DNA from: Paenibacillus silagei
GTDB taxonomy: Bacteria > Bacillota > Bacilli > Paenibacillales > Paenibacillaceae
DNA: 64,000 nucleotides
Assembly: GCF_017874735.1 (NCBI RefSeq)
Contig: NZ_JAGGLV010000007.1
Location: forward strand, 186,001 to 250,000
Direction: 5' to 3'
The position numbers and the translations under genes are program-made. This document shows, one piece after another, positions 19,303 to 28,020 of this stretch. Position 1 is the stretch's first letter; every line of letters starts with the position of its first letter. The notes beneath the pieces were generated by a model that worked only from the letters and a program-made list of their open reading frames with translations, had not been told where the DNA came from and did not search any database.

Positions 19303-19784
19303 AGATGGCCTTTCAAATATTATTGAATCTCATGATCGCCTTCCTGTGGATGTTCCTGAATAATGACTGGACGGCCTCCGGCTTCATCATCGGCTATGTG
19401 CTAGGGGTGGCCGTGCTGGTGGTTATGCGGCGCTTCTTCGACGGACGGCTGTACCTGGGTAAAATATGGGCAATTCTGAAGCTGGTGGCCTTGCTGCTGC
19501 GGGAGCTGGTGGCATCCAGTTATGTAGTGGTGAAGGCGGTTCTTCGCCCGAATCTCAATATTCGCCCGGCTATCCTGATGTACCATACGGAGCTGGAATC
19601 GGACTGGGAGGTGGCGGTGCTGATTACTATGCTCTGCCTTACGCCGGGTTCCGTCGTGCTGGAGGTGTCCAAAGACAACCGGACCTTATACATTCATGCC
19701 ATGGACATACAGGATGTGAAGCAGTTCGATGCGAATATCCGTAATACCTTTGAACGCGCGATTCTGGAGGTGACCCGTTCATGA
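19299..19784 (+). CDS. mrpE: Na+/H+ antiporter subunit E
   Basis: The 161-residue MrpE subunit has N-terminal membrane helices (IAFLWMFLNNDWTASGFIIGY) and a cytoplasmic C-terminal part with the family block LITMLCLTPGSVVLEVSKDN followed by LYIHAMD. In other species MrpE is needed for assembly and full activity of the complex. ATG 19299 overlaps the mrpD stop by four bases. Its stop overlaps mrpF in the same way. Confidence 0.93.
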   Translation: MKMAFQILLNLMIAFLWMFLNNDWTASGFIIGYVLGVAVLVVMRRFFDGRLYLGKIWAILKLVALLLRELVASSYVVVKAVLRPNLNIRPAILMYHTELESDWEVAVLITMLCLTPGSVVLEVSKDNRTLYIHAMDIQDVKQFDANIRNTFERAILEVTRS

Positions 19785-20074
19785 TTCAATCGATTCTTAT
19801 GGTGGCGCTGTCGATCATGGTCATCTCCATTGCTATCTGTGCCTGGAGGCTGGTCAAGGGGCCGTCACTGCCTGACCGGGTAGCCGCACTCGATACCATC
19901 GGTATCAATCTGCTGGCGATGGTCGCCGTTCTCTCGGTCCTGTTCAAGACGCAAGCCTATATAGAATATATTCTGCTGATTGGAATCCTCTCTTTTATCG
20001 GGACGATGGCCTTGGCCAGATATATCGAAAGGGGGGTGGTGTTTGAACATGGACCTGATCAAGACGGTCATTGA
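19781..20074 (+). CDS. mrpF: Na+/H+ antiporter subunit F
   Basis: The 97-residue membrane subunit with three helices has the MrpF hallmark GPSLPDRVAALDTIGINLLA after the first helix and a closing YIERG segment. ATG 19781 overlaps the mrpE stop by four bases. The end overlaps the start of mrpG by about 26 bases, closer packing than elsewhere in the operon. Confidence 0.94.
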   Translation: MIQSILMVALSIMVISIAICAWRLVKGPSLPDRVAALDTIGINLLAMVAVLSVLFKTQAYIEYILLIGILSFIGTMALARYIERGVVFEHGPDQDGH

Positions 20075-20438
20075 GTATGTGTTTGTCTTGCTGATTCTGA
20101 CCGGAGCCTTGCTTAGCGCAGTCAGCTCTGTAGGTCTGATCCGCTTGCCCGATGTCTACTTAAGATCACATGCCGCCGCCAAAAGTGCTACGCTCGGTGT
20201 GCTCTGTGTACTCAGCGGCGCATTCCTCTATTTCGCCTTCTTCCTCGATTTCATCAGTGCGAAGCTGCTGCTTGGAATCGTGTTCGTATTCATGACTTCT
20301 CCGCTCTCTGCTCATCTGACCGGCCGGGCGGCCTACCGCTCCGGTGTTCCGCTCTGGAGCCGCCGCGTCCAGGATGATCTCAAGGAGGCGCTGGAGAAGG
20401 AGCAGGAACAGGTGAAGGCTGATTCATCCTCATCATAG
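20049..20438 (+). CDS. mrpG: Na+/H+ antiporter subunit G
   Basis: The final Mrp subunit, about 129 residues from ATG 20049, has three helices and the family block VGLIRLPDVYLRSHAAAKSATLG. The tail is longer and more charged than usual (DDLKEALEKEQEQVKADSSSS) and probably cytoplasmic. The TTG at 20043 is a nearby in-frame alternative with AAAGGGGGG before it. The reading frame is open further upstream, but that part lies inside mrpF and is not used. A hairpin follows. Confidence 0.92.
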   Translation: MDLIKTVIEYVFVLLILTGALLSAVSSVGLIRLPDVYLRSHAAAKSATLGVLCVLSGAFLYFAFFLDFISAKLLLGIVFVFMTSPLSAHLTGRAAYRSGVPLWSRRVQDDLKEALEKEQEQVKADSSSS

Positions 20439-20454
20439 ATTAGTATAAAAGCAC

Positions 20455-20503
20455 AAACAGGGATGCCCAACGGCCGTAATTGGTCCGAGGAGCATCCCTG
20501 TTT
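20455..20503. terminator. Hairpin between convergent mrpG and the MFS gene
   Basis: AAACAGGGATGC pairs perfectly with GCATCCCTGTTT around a 25-base loop. T tracts are short on both sides, so it is probably a two-way terminator of moderate strength. Confidence 0.65.
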
Positions 20504-20505
20504 GC

Positions 20506-21759
20506 TTACTGCTGAGCTTGCTGCGGAACAGTGTCTTTGTATGCCGTCTGTCTGCGGTACAGGTGCAGAAGCACATACGAGGCAACGAACGCTGCGGTTA
20601 CCAGCCACAGCGGAATTCTCGGGTCGAGCTTGTATGCCCAGCCTCCGATAATCCCCGCAGGTGCGGTGAATACCAGGATCAGGACCGACAGCATGGAGAA
20701 CACCTTGGCCCGCTTCTCATCATCAATGGCGTTCTGCACGGCTGCCTCCAGATAAGGAGAGCTGATCATCAGGCCTACGGCTGCCAGAATGGTGCTCAGC
20801 CCGATCCAGACGAAGCTCGCTGATGGGTATAGAACCAGCATGGCATTCGACAGAGCAGATAAACCGAAGCCTGCCATCATGGCTCGGCTTTCGCTCTGAT
20901 CCGGGATTCTGGGCATCAAGAGCCACAGGGTCAGCAGCATAATGACAGAGGACACCGCCGGGAACATAGACAGGATGCCGCTGTCCAGCTGGATGTAATC
21001 TGCCAGATAGAGGTACAGGTAGGTACTTTTCAGCGTAGCCTGGAAGTTGAACAGAATGTATACGCCGAAGATCAGCAGCAGATTGCGCTCAGCCCCCAAA
21101 TCACGGAAGGCGCCGCCGTATTCAATCATACTCTCTCTAAGGCCGAGCTCCCGGGTCTCCTGCCTTTTGCGGATGCCTGCCTCGGTCTCCCGGGTAGTCA
21201 GATGACGGCCCACGAACTGGAAGGTCATGAAGAGGAAGGCCAGCACGTACATGATTCTCATGCCCGTGACCATTCCATACTGGTGGACAAGCAGACCGCC
21301 CAGCGGTGCGAACAGGCCTCCGATCACCCCGATGATCTGCAGTAATGTGAATACATAGGTCCGGTCAGAGGGTCGGGTATCTTCAACAATCAGGCAGTAA
21401 AAGGCGATATGAGGCACTCGCTGGAAGCCGTTAATCACTGCAGCTGCGGCGAAAAACCACAGATTCTGTGAGAAGGCCCATAACAAGGTGGCGAGGCTCC
21501 AGCTAAGCAGGTCAAAGTACAGAATAGCTCTTTTGCGTCCTAGCCGGTCTGTTAAGTATCCGCTGAGCAAAGAGGAGAATACCTGTACTAAGAGTCCGAT
21601 GGTTGTTATCCAGCCGATGTTCAGCTCGGTCAATCCAAGCTCATACATGTACAGGGTGGCATAGGTAGAGAACATGCTGTAGGGAATCAGGAAAAAAGGC
21701 TCAAAGGTCAAGCAGCCCCGGCTGTTTCCCTCCAGCCGCGGAAAGAAAGGTTTTGCCAT
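20506..21759 (-). CDS. Major facilitator superfamily transporter
   Basis: The 417-residue product has about twelve membrane helices in two halves and the loop-2-3 signature GYLTDRLGRKRAILYFD of the major facilitator superfamily. ATG 21759 follows GGAGGA at seven bases. It ends at a hairpin shared with the mrp operon and has no partner gene in the same direction. Substrate specificity cannot be read from the sequence; drug or sugar export are common for this class. The LysR gene upstream on the same strand has its own promoter region about 175 bases away and may or may not control it. Confidence 0.88.
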   Translation of the reverse strand: MAKPFFPRLEGNSRGCLTFEPFFLIPYSMFSTYATLYMYELGLTELNIGWITTIGLLVQVFSSLLSGYLTDRLGRKRAILYFDLLSWSLATLLWAFSQNLWFFAAAAVINGFQRVPHIAFYCLIVEDTRPSDRTYVFTLLQIIGVIGGLFAPLGGLLVHQYGMVTGMRIMYVLAFLFMTFQFVGRHLTTRETEAGIRKRQETRELGLRESMIEYGGAFRDLGAERNLLLIFGVYILFNFQATLKSTYLYLYLADYIQLDSGILSMFPAVSSVIMLLTLWLLMPRIPDQSESRAMMAGFGLSALSNAMLVLYPSASFVWIGLSTILAAVGLMISSPYLEAAVQNAIDDEKRAKVFSMLSVLILVFTAPAGIIGGWAYKLDPRIPLWLVTAAFVASYVLLHLYRRQTAYKDTVPQQAQQ

Positions 21760-21933
21760 GATGAAATCCTCCAGGGAACCGTTTCAGGTCAGGTTATTTT
21801 CCATAATGGAATAGATGCTTTCTATATTGGAATTGTTTGTATGGCGACGGCGCGTTTAGAATGTAATCATGCCTTGGCGCCTAAGGTACATTTTATTTCC
21901 GAAGGAGAATGTGAAATTTGTTACAATCCAAGT

Positions 21934-22815
21934 TCAGGATGATGATTGAATTACATAGTCCATAAATGCCGTGACGCTCTCCGTATTCTGTTTATTCTTG
22001 GGATTCACCATGGCAAACGAGCTAAGAACCGGATGGGCCAGCGGCACGATGCTAAGCTTGGGATGATCCACATAACGGGCAACTTGATTCATCAGCAGGG
22101 TTACGCCGAGATTCTCGGCGACGAGCTCCATAATGGTCTCAATCCGGCTGTTGGTGAAGAGTACCTCAGGCGTGAAGCCGGCCTTGCGGCACTCTTCCAC
22201 ACAGGTAGTATAAATACCCGAAACCGAGTTCAGCAGAATGAATTTGTCGGTCTGCACCCGGGCCAGCTCCACGGAGGCTTGATCTGCCAGGGGGTGATCC
22301 TTGGAGACTACCAGCACTAAGAAGTCATCCACCAGCGGATGAACCTCGGCGATGCCCTCCGGAATATAGTTAGTGCGCATGAATGCTACATCCACCTCGT
22401 CATTGCGGAGCATGGATACAATGATATCATTTTCTTTTTCAATCAGATGCAATTTGATATGCGGATACATTCCTGTAAACCCGGCTATGATTGAAGTCAT
22501 GCCATATTGTGACATCACGGGAATGGTTGCAATGGATATATGGCCTGTTTCGAGCAGCTCATGCTTCTTCATGTTCGACATCATCTCATTGTAATTGGCC
22601 AGAATCTTCTCGGCATATACTACGAACTCTTCTCCGGCAGGCGTCAGGCTGATCGTCCGTGTCCTTCGGTCGAACAGCAGGGTGTTCAGCTCGCCTTCCA
22701 GGGATTTGATCTGTTTGGATATCGCGGATTGGGTGATGCACAGCTCATCCGCTGCGCTGGAGAAGCTCAGGTATTTACGAATTGTCAAAAAATATTGAAG
22801 CTGTGCAATAGTCAT
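21934..22815 (-). CDS. LysR-family transcriptional regulator
   Basis: The 293-residue protein has the LysR layout: an N-terminal winged helix-turn-helix (about residues 1-60, with SSAADELCITQSAISKQIKSLE) and a periplasmic-binding-like effector domain (about 90-290). It is transcribed away from the secreted flavin reductase gene at 22914 with a 98-base gap. LysR proteins usually autoregulate and control the divergent gene, so that reductase is the likely target. A weak palindrome (CTATCTGAAGGTATAG, about 22833-22848) lies in the gap and could be part of its operator. The effector is unknown. A decayed site before ATG 22815 suggests weak translation. Confidence 0.9.
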   Translation of the reverse strand: MTIAQLQYFLTIRKYLSFSSAADELCITQSAISKQIKSLEGELNTLLFDRRTRTISLTPAGEEFVVYAEKILANYNEMMSNMKKHELLETGHISIATIPVMSQYGMTSIIAGFTGMYPHIKLHLIEKENDIIVSMLRNDEVDVAFMRTNYIPEGIAEVHPLVDDFLVLVVSKDHPLADQASVELARVQTDKFILLNSVSGIYTTCVEECRKAGFTPEVLFTNSRIETIMELVAENLGVTLLMNQVARYVDHPKLSIVPLAHPVLSSFAMVNPKNKQNTESVTAFMDYVIQSSS

Positions 22816-22913
22816 GGGTGATCATCCTATCTGAAGGTATAGTGGGTTCTGAAGTAGAGTGGCGTATCGCGACCTTTATATATTAACAAAAATGGTTCCA
22901 AGAAGGAGTACTA

Positions 22914-24773
22914 ATGAGGAAAAAGAATGTAAAGAAGATGCTGTCGGTTATGCTGTTGGTGTCATTGGTGATCTTATCTGTGGCAGGATGTTCAGGTACA
23001 AAAAATGAAGATAGTTCTAAAGGTGCCGGGGGCATCACCTATAAGGCCGGAACCTATACAGGATCTGCGGACGGGAAAAACGGTGCGGTGCAGGTGGAAG
23101 TTACCTTCTCGGAGCATGCCATCGATGCTGTGAAGGTAGTAAATTTCAAGGAAACCGAAGGGGTCAGTGACGCATCCGTTACCAAGATTCCGAAGGCTAT
23201 TGTCGATAACCAGTCCTTGAAGATTGATGCCGTCTCCGGGGCAACCGTCACGAGTGATGCGATCCTGGCCGCCGTCGCCGATTGCGTAACCCAAGCCGGT
23301 GTAGATCCGCTGGTTCTGAACAATGATGTGAAGAAAGTGGAATCGACCGAGGTAGAGGACTTAACGACAGATGTAGTCGTCATCGGCGGCGGCGCGGCAG
23401 GCATGTCCGCTTCCCTGCGTACAGATGAGCTTGGACTGAAGACCATCCTGCTGGAGAAAATGACTTACATCGGCGGGGCCATCTCGATCAGCGGCGGCAA
23501 TCAGGTGGTTGGACTCTCCAAGCTTCAGCAAGATGCTGGAGTTACCGACGACAGTGCCGACAGCATCGTGACGGATTTCCTTGCCAACGGGGGCAATAAG
23601 AACGTTGCCGAGTTATTGAAGCTGTTCGCAGCCAACGTCGGGCAGACTACAGACTGGCTGAATCAATATGTGGGGATTAAATACGATATGGCAGGCGGAC
23701 TGCATAAGCTGGCAGAGTACAGTCATGACCGGGAGCTTGCCTACGATCAAGGCGGACCCGGATTCGCCAAGCAGGCCCGCCAGAAGGTCGAAGAGTCGGG
23801 TGTGGAACTGTACCTGGAGACCAGAGCAGAGAAGCTGGTTACAGATGATAGCGGAGCTGTTACAGGTGTCGTTGCCAAAGACGGCACCGGGAAGACCTAC
23901 AATATTACAGCTAAGGCAGTGATTATGGCTACCGGAGGTTATGGTAATAATAAAGACCTGCTCTCCGATCAGTTAAAGACCGCTCTATACTATGGTCCGA
24001 CCTCCTCGACGGGAGACGGAATTGTAATGGCCAAGGGTGAAGGCATCGATGCCGCAACCCGCCTGATGGAGTACGGGAAACGTTACCCCAATGGAGTTGA
24101 GGTATCCGAGGGAATTGCGAAATCTACCATTGTCGGCAATATCGCTGCATTCAAAAAGAGCGGAATTCTGGTGAATAGTGCCGGAGATAGAGTAGTGAAT
24201 GAGAAATCCAGTAATCGCAGCATTCTGGAAGTGGAACTTACGCAACAGAAACAGATGCTATACTTGCTGATGGATCAGGCAACCTTCGATGTGTTCAAGA
24301 CCAGTCTGGGCGAAGCAGGAATCTCACAGGGTGATATTGAGACATGGCTGAAGAACAATGGTTCAACTAAGCCGTATTTCTTCCATGCCGAGACGGCTGA
24401 AGCGCTGGCAACGGCTGCCGGAATGGATGCTGGTGCGCTGCAGAACACCATTAACCGCTATAACAGCTTCGTTAAGGCCCGCAAGGATGAGGACTTCGGG
24501 CGTTCAGCGGATTACATGAAGGAATCCATTGGATCAGGCCCTTACTATCTGGTAGAGCAGAAACCGCGTTTCGCTACAACCATGGGGGGACTGGTTGTGA
24601 ACGCGGACTTTGAAGTCCTGAACACGAGCAGCCAGATTATCTCCGGACTCTATGCTGCAGGCGAGGTTGTTGGCGGTGTCATGGGAGATGACTCCCCCTC
24701 TGGCGCCAATAATGCCTGGGCATTGACCTCCGGGAAGCTGTCAGCAGAGGCAGTGGTTGATAAGCTTAAATAA
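22914..24773 (+). CDS. Secreted FMN/FAD flavoprotein reductase (fumarate/urocanate reductase-like lipoprotein)
   Basis: The 619-residue protein begins with a lipoprotein signal (ILSVAGC, C26). An FMN-binding domain follows, with the flavinylation motif SGATVTS (T111), where ApbE-type enzymes attach FMN. The rest is an FAD-binding fumarate-reductase-like domain (GGGAAGMSASL near 160, GGLVVN and GLYAAGEVVGG near the end). The layout matches extracellular flavin reductases (FccA/UrdA group) that use a membrane-derived electron supply for respiration on fumarate, urocanate or similar acids. In the C-terminal segment the usual GNNRxGG pattern is replaced by GANNAWALTSG, so the fumarate-type arginine seems absent and the substrate is probably different. 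The ATG follows AAGGAG. It is divergent from a LysR gene. No ApbE or electron-donor gene is in the window. Confidence 0.88.
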   Translation: MRKKNVKKMLSVMLLVSLVILSVAGCSGTKNEDSSKGAGGITYKAGTYTGSADGKNGAVQVEVTFSEHAIDAVKVVNFKETEGVSDASVTKIPKAIVDNQSLKIDAVSGATVTSDAILAAVADCVTQAGVDPLVLNNDVKKVESTEVEDLTTDVVVIGGGAAGMSASLRTDELGLKTILLEKMTYIGGAISISGGNQVVGLSKLQQDAGVTDDSADSIVTDFLANGGNKNVAELLKLFAANVGQTTDWLNQYVGIKYDMAGGLHKLAEYSHDRELAYDQGGPGFAKQARQKVEESGVELYLETRAEKLVTDDSGAVTGVVAKDGTGKTYNITAKAVIMATGGYGNNKDLLSDQLKTALYYGPTSSTGDGIVMAKGEGIDAATRLMEYGKRYPNGVEVSEGIAKSTIVGNIAAFKKSGILVNSAGDRVVNEKSSNRSILEVELTQQKQMLYLLMDQATFDVFKTSLGEAGISQGDIETWLKNNGSTKPYFFHAETAEALATAAGMDAGALQNTINRYNSFVKARKDEDFGRSADYMKESIGSGPYYLVEQKPRFATTMGGLVVNADFEVLNTSSQIISGLYAAGEVVGGVMGDDSPSGANNAWALTSGKLSAEAVVDKLK

Positions 24774-24852
24774 GCCCGGCTGTCCCTATAGTGGAAAAGA
24801 CCAAGGTGCCATGAGATAATATGTTATCCGAAAATTAGATAAGGTGGTTAAC

Positions 24853-25962
24853 ATGTTTATCATCATTGGGCTAGTATTCATTGCTTTATACGCGTTAATT
24901 GTCTTCTATATCGGCTGGAGCGGCTGGGGCTGGATCAAGCCGGTCGTCTCCGGACGGTTCAGGCTGTTCTACATCATTGCGCTGATCTTCCTGGCCAGCT
25001 CGCTGATTCTCTCCAGAGTGGTGGCGGGGTCAGCGGTCTTAAGTGTCATTGGCAGTTACTGGCTGGCCGTATTCAGCCTGCTGCTCATGCTGCTGCCGCT
25101 AGTGCATCTTATGGTCTGGCTCACGAAGCTAGTCAGGCTGCCACGCCGGGCCGTTCAGAAGTGGTCCGGTATTCTAACGCTGGTGGCGCTGGTGAGCCTG
25201 CTCGGGTATGGAAGCTATAATGCATACAGCCCGGTTGTGCGTTCCTACGAGGTACAGATTGACAAGCCGGGTCCGGCCAGTGGTAAGCTTCATATCGTGA
25301 TGGCTTCGGATATGCATTTCGGTTATTTATCCGGCAAACGCCATGCGGAGCGGATGGTACAGGAGATTAACGCCTTGCACCCCGATCTAATACTGCTCCC
25401 GGGCGATATCGTGGATGATGATGTCAGGCCGTATAAGGAGAAGGGACTCGGCGCTGTGCTGGCGAAGCTTGAAGCTCCGCTCGGAGTGTATGCTTCCCTG
25501 GGGAATCATGACCGGTTCAAGGGCGGGACGGAGGAGATCATCAGCCTGCTGAAGGAGAGCGGGATGCAGGTGCTCTATGATGAAGACGTCGAGGTGGGCG
25601 GCTGGCTGACGCTGATTGGACGGAAGGACTACAGCGATAAGGAGCGGGCCAAGCTGGCTGATCTGACCAAGGACATAGATCATTCCAAGCCGGTGTTCAT
25701 GCTGGAGCATCAGCCGGTGGAGTTCGGGATTGCGCAGGAGCAGGGCGTGGATTTGATGGTCTCCGGCCATACCCACCGCGGGCAGATCGCGCCAGCCAAC
25801 CTGATCACTTCCCGGGTGTTCGAGAATGATTGGGGGTACCTGAAGAAGGGGCAGCTTCATACCATCGTGTCTTCAGGCTATGGCTTCTGGGGTCCGCCGA
25901 TCCGCATCGGGTCGCGCTCAGAGGTAGTGTCCATTCAAGTTCATTTCTCGAATGCACAATAA
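24853..25962 (+). CDS. Membrane-anchored metallophosphoesterase (YkuE/YaeI-like)
   Basis: The protein (about 369 residues) starts with four hydrophobic segments in the first 125 residues and ends in a calcineurin-like phosphoesterase domain. The metal-binding motifs are ASDMHFGYLSG, LPGDIVDD, LGNHDRF and SGHTHRGQI, in the expected order. Such proteins are often predicted to act on lipid-linked or nucleotide substrates at the membrane. The frame is open to a GTG at 24844, but ATG 24853 has AAGGTGG just upstream and is the likely start. A terminator follows, so it is monocistronic. The real substrate is unknown. Confidence 0.88.
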   Translation: MFIIIGLVFIALYALIVFYIGWSGWGWIKPVVSGRFRLFYIIALIFLASSLILSRVVAGSAVLSVIGSYWLAVFSLLLMLLPLVHLMVWLTKLVRLPRRAVQKWSGILTLVALVSLLGYGSYNAYSPVVRSYEVQIDKPGPASGKLHIVMASDMHFGYLSGKRHAERMVQEINALHPDLILLPGDIVDDDVRPYKEKGLGAVLAKLEAPLGVYASLGNHDRFKGGTEEIISLLKESGMQVLYDEDVEVGGWLTLIGRKDYSDKERAKLADLTKDIDHSKPVFMLEHQPVEFGIAQEQGVDLMVSGHTHRGQIAPANLITSRVFENDWGYLKKGQLHTIVSSGYGFWGPPIRIGSRSEVVSIQVHFSNAQ

Positions 25963-25971
25963 GTAATGTGG

Positions 25972-26008
25972 AAGGGCTGACCTTAAGCTGGGGTTGGCCC
26001 TTTTTTGT
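25972..26008 (+). terminator. Rho-independent terminator after the metallophosphoesterase
   Basis: AAGGGCTGACC pairs with GGTTGGCCCTT (G-T wobbles in the middle) and is followed by a run of T. Confidence 0.85.
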
Positions 26009-26035
26009 ATGTCTTAAGTGTGGTTATTTAGCAGG

Positions 26036-26078
26036 TTTACAAAAAATAAGAAATCAGTTATATTGTACTGGTACAATA
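26036..26078 (+). promoter_or_regulatory. Promoter with YtrA-type operator for the GntR/ABC operon
   Basis: TTTACA (26036-26041), a 17-base spacer and TATATT (26059-26064) form the promoter. The palindrome TATTGTAC-TG-GTACAATA (26061-26078) has perfect 8-bp arms and overlaps the -10, the expected position for a GntR/YtrA repressor. The gene at 26108 encodes such a regulator, so autorepression is likely. Confidence 0.82.
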
Positions 26079-26107
26079 AGTACACTGTTCGCGCAAGGAG
26101 GTAGCGT

Positions 26108-26494
26108 GTGGAGATCATCATCAGTAGTAACAGGAACAAGCCCATTTATGAGCAGATCACCTCGCAGATCAAAGGCAAGATTATGAGCGGAGAGCTTCAG
26201 GCAGGAGATCCCATTCCTTCGATGCGCGCCTTAGCCAAATCCATTCAAGTCAGTGTCATCACCGTACAGAAGGCGTATGAGGATTTACAGCGCGATGGAT
26301 TCATCGAGACGACGGTCGGGCGCGGAAGCTTCGTCTCGGCCGTGAACCAGGATGTTTTTCAGGAAGAGCAGCAGAAGAAGGTGGATGAGCACCTAATGAA
26401 GGCAGCCGAAATCGCCCGTGCAAGCGGAATCACACTAGAACAGATGGTAGATATGCTCACTATCTTGTATACGGAGGGAAACCATGAATCTTAG
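26108..26494 (+). CDS. GntR-family regulator, YtrA subfamily
   Basis: The 128-residue protein has the GntR winged helix (about residues 8-75: PIYEQITSQIKGKIMSGEL, PIPSMRALAKSIQVSVITVQKAYEDLQRDG, then FIETTVGRGSFV) and a short C-terminal dimerisation stretch, as in YtrA, which lacks a large effector domain. YtrA-type repressors control an ABC export operon and respond to cell-wall stress or antibiotics. GTG 26108 follows AAGGAGG. It overlaps the next gene by 11 bases, so the three genes are one operon. The palindrome overlapping its promoter is the likely operator. Confidence 0.92.
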   Translation: MEIIISSNRNKPIYEQITSQIKGKIMSGELQAGDPIPSMRALAKSIQVSVITVQKAYEDLQRDGFIETTVGRGSFVSAVNQDVFQEEQQKKVDEHLMKAAEIARASGITLEQMVDMLTILYTEGNHES

Positions 26495-27347
26495 TTTGGA
26501 AATCACCGGACTGACCAAGTCCTATGCCGACTCCGGCTTTATGCTGGACAATGTATCATTAGCAATTCCCAGCGGAACCATTATGGGGTTCGTGGGGGAG
26601 AATGGAGCAGGGAAGACGACAACAATCAAATCTATTCTGAACACGGTTCAGATCGACAGCGGTACAATCCGGCTGCTGGGCAAGGAGATGACGGATAGGG
26701 ATACTGCATTACGCGAAGACATCGGGGTTGTGCTTGATTCAGCTAATTTCTCGGCGATATTGACCCCCGGCAAGCTTGCTAAGGTAATGCGCGGAATCTA
26801 CCGGCAATGGGATCAGGAGCTCTATGTGAGGCTTACGGACAAGTTCGCCCTGCCCATGAATAGGAAGATCAAGGAATTCTCCCGGGGCATGACGATGAAG
26901 CTTGCCATAGCCGCCGCCATGTCGCATCATCCCAAGCTGCTGATCCTCGATGAAGCGACCTCGGGACTCGACCCCATTACCAGAGAGGAGATTCTGGAGG
27001 TATTCCTGGAGTTCGTTGAGGACGAGCATCACGCCATACTGATGTCTTCTCATATCACAAGCGATCTGGAGAAGATCGCCGATTATATCACCTTTATTCA
27101 TCAAGGGAAGATCATTCTGACTGCGATGAAGGATGAACTGATCTATGACTACGGCGTGGCCCGCTGTACCAGCGACCAGTTCCGGCGTATTGCTGAAGGT
27201 GACAGGCTGGCTTACCGGGTGAAGGAGCATCAGACCGATGTGCTGGTGAAGGACAGAAGAGGCTTCGGGCAACAATACAGCGGGATTATGGTGGATCAGG
27301 TATCCATTGATGAAATTCTGCTGCTTCTGGTAAAGGGGGAGAACTAA
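26484..27347 (+). CDS. ABC transporter ATP-binding protein (YtrB-like)
   Basis: This 287-residue ATPase has Walker A GENGAGKTTT, the SRGMTMKLAIA signature in place of the usual LSGGQ, Walker B KLLILDEATSGLDP and the H-loop histidine in SSHITSDLEK. It supplies energy to the membrane protein encoded next and is coupled to the YtrA-type regulator upstream. The low similarity of the signature motif to LSGGQ is common in the YtrB/EcsA-like group. The role is probably export or stress resistance, not uptake, because no binding protein adjoins. Confidence 0.93.
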   Translation: MNLSLEITGLTKSYADSGFMLDNVSLAIPSGTIMGFVGENGAGKTTTIKSILNTVQIDSGTIRLLGKEMTDRDTALREDIGVVLDSANFSAILTPGKLAKVMRGIYRQWDQELYVRLTDKFALPMNRKIKEFSRGMTMKLAIAAAMSHHPKLLILDEATSGLDPITREEILEVFLEFVEDEHHAILMSSHITSDLEKIADYITFIHQGKIILTAMKDELIYDYGVARCTSDQFRRIAEGDRLAYRVKEHQTDVLVKDRRGFGQQYSGIMVDQVSIDEILLLLVKGEN

Positions 27348-27348
27348 T

Positions 27349-27987
27349 ATGCGAGGGCTGCTGTTAAATAATTATTACTCACTGCAAAATAACATCAAAT
27401 CCTCCCTCGGCATTGCGCTGCTTCTGTCGCTGGTTTCCTTTGCCGGGGTGGATCATAGCGTACTGAATGCAGTCATCGCGGCGCAGATTTGGATTTTTGT
27501 GTTGAGCATCGGGGCCTCCCTCCAGATGGATGAGGCTTCTAAATGGAACCGGTTTGAACTCACCATGCCGATCAGAAGGAGAACGGTCATCCATGCGAAG
27601 TACCTGTCCTTCCTGATGTTAATGCTCATGGGCACCGCTGTAAGTTTGGTTACTCTGGCATTAACCTATGTAAGCAAGGGAGACATAGCACATTTGAACC
27701 TGTCCACCGGGTATACCTTCGGTTTATCTTTATCTATCTCCACCCTGGCGATCTATTATCCGGTCATTCTTAAATTCGGTGTAGAAAAAAGCGAGCAGAT
27801 GTTCATGGTATCGGTAGGGCTATCGATGGGCCTCCGGTTTCTGGTATGGATGCTGCTGAACCTGTATATGGACGATGTGAACTTTAATGGACCAGAGACC
27901 GGGTACGGCGCTCTATTGTTGGCGGTTCTTTTGTTCGCTGCGTCTTATGTGGCGGCCGTGCGGATTCACCGGAACAAAGAATTCTGA
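27349..27987 (+). CDS. ABC-2-type transporter permease
   Basis: The 212-residue protein has about six hydrophobic segments and fits the short ABC-2 permease family that pairs with YtrB-like ATPases. The cytoplasmic loop WNRFELTMPIRRRTVIHAKYLS between helices 2 and 3 is the typical coupling region. It starts one base after the ATPase stop, behind AAGGGGGAG, and is the last gene of the operon. The substrate is unknown. Confidence 0.88.
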   Translation: MRGLLLNNYYSLQNNIKSSLGIALLLSLVSFAGVDHSVLNAVIAAQIWIFVLSIGASLQMDEASKWNRFELTMPIRRRTVIHAKYLSFLMLMLMGTAVSLVTLALTYVSKGDIAHLNLSTGYTFGLSLSISTLAIYYPVILKFGVEKSEQMFMVSVGLSMGLRFLVWMLLNLYMDDVNFNGPETGYGALLLAVLLFAASYVAAVRIHRNKEF

Positions 27988-28020
27988 TCCTGCTGTAAGC
28001 CGGTGGCTTCCTCGGCTTCC

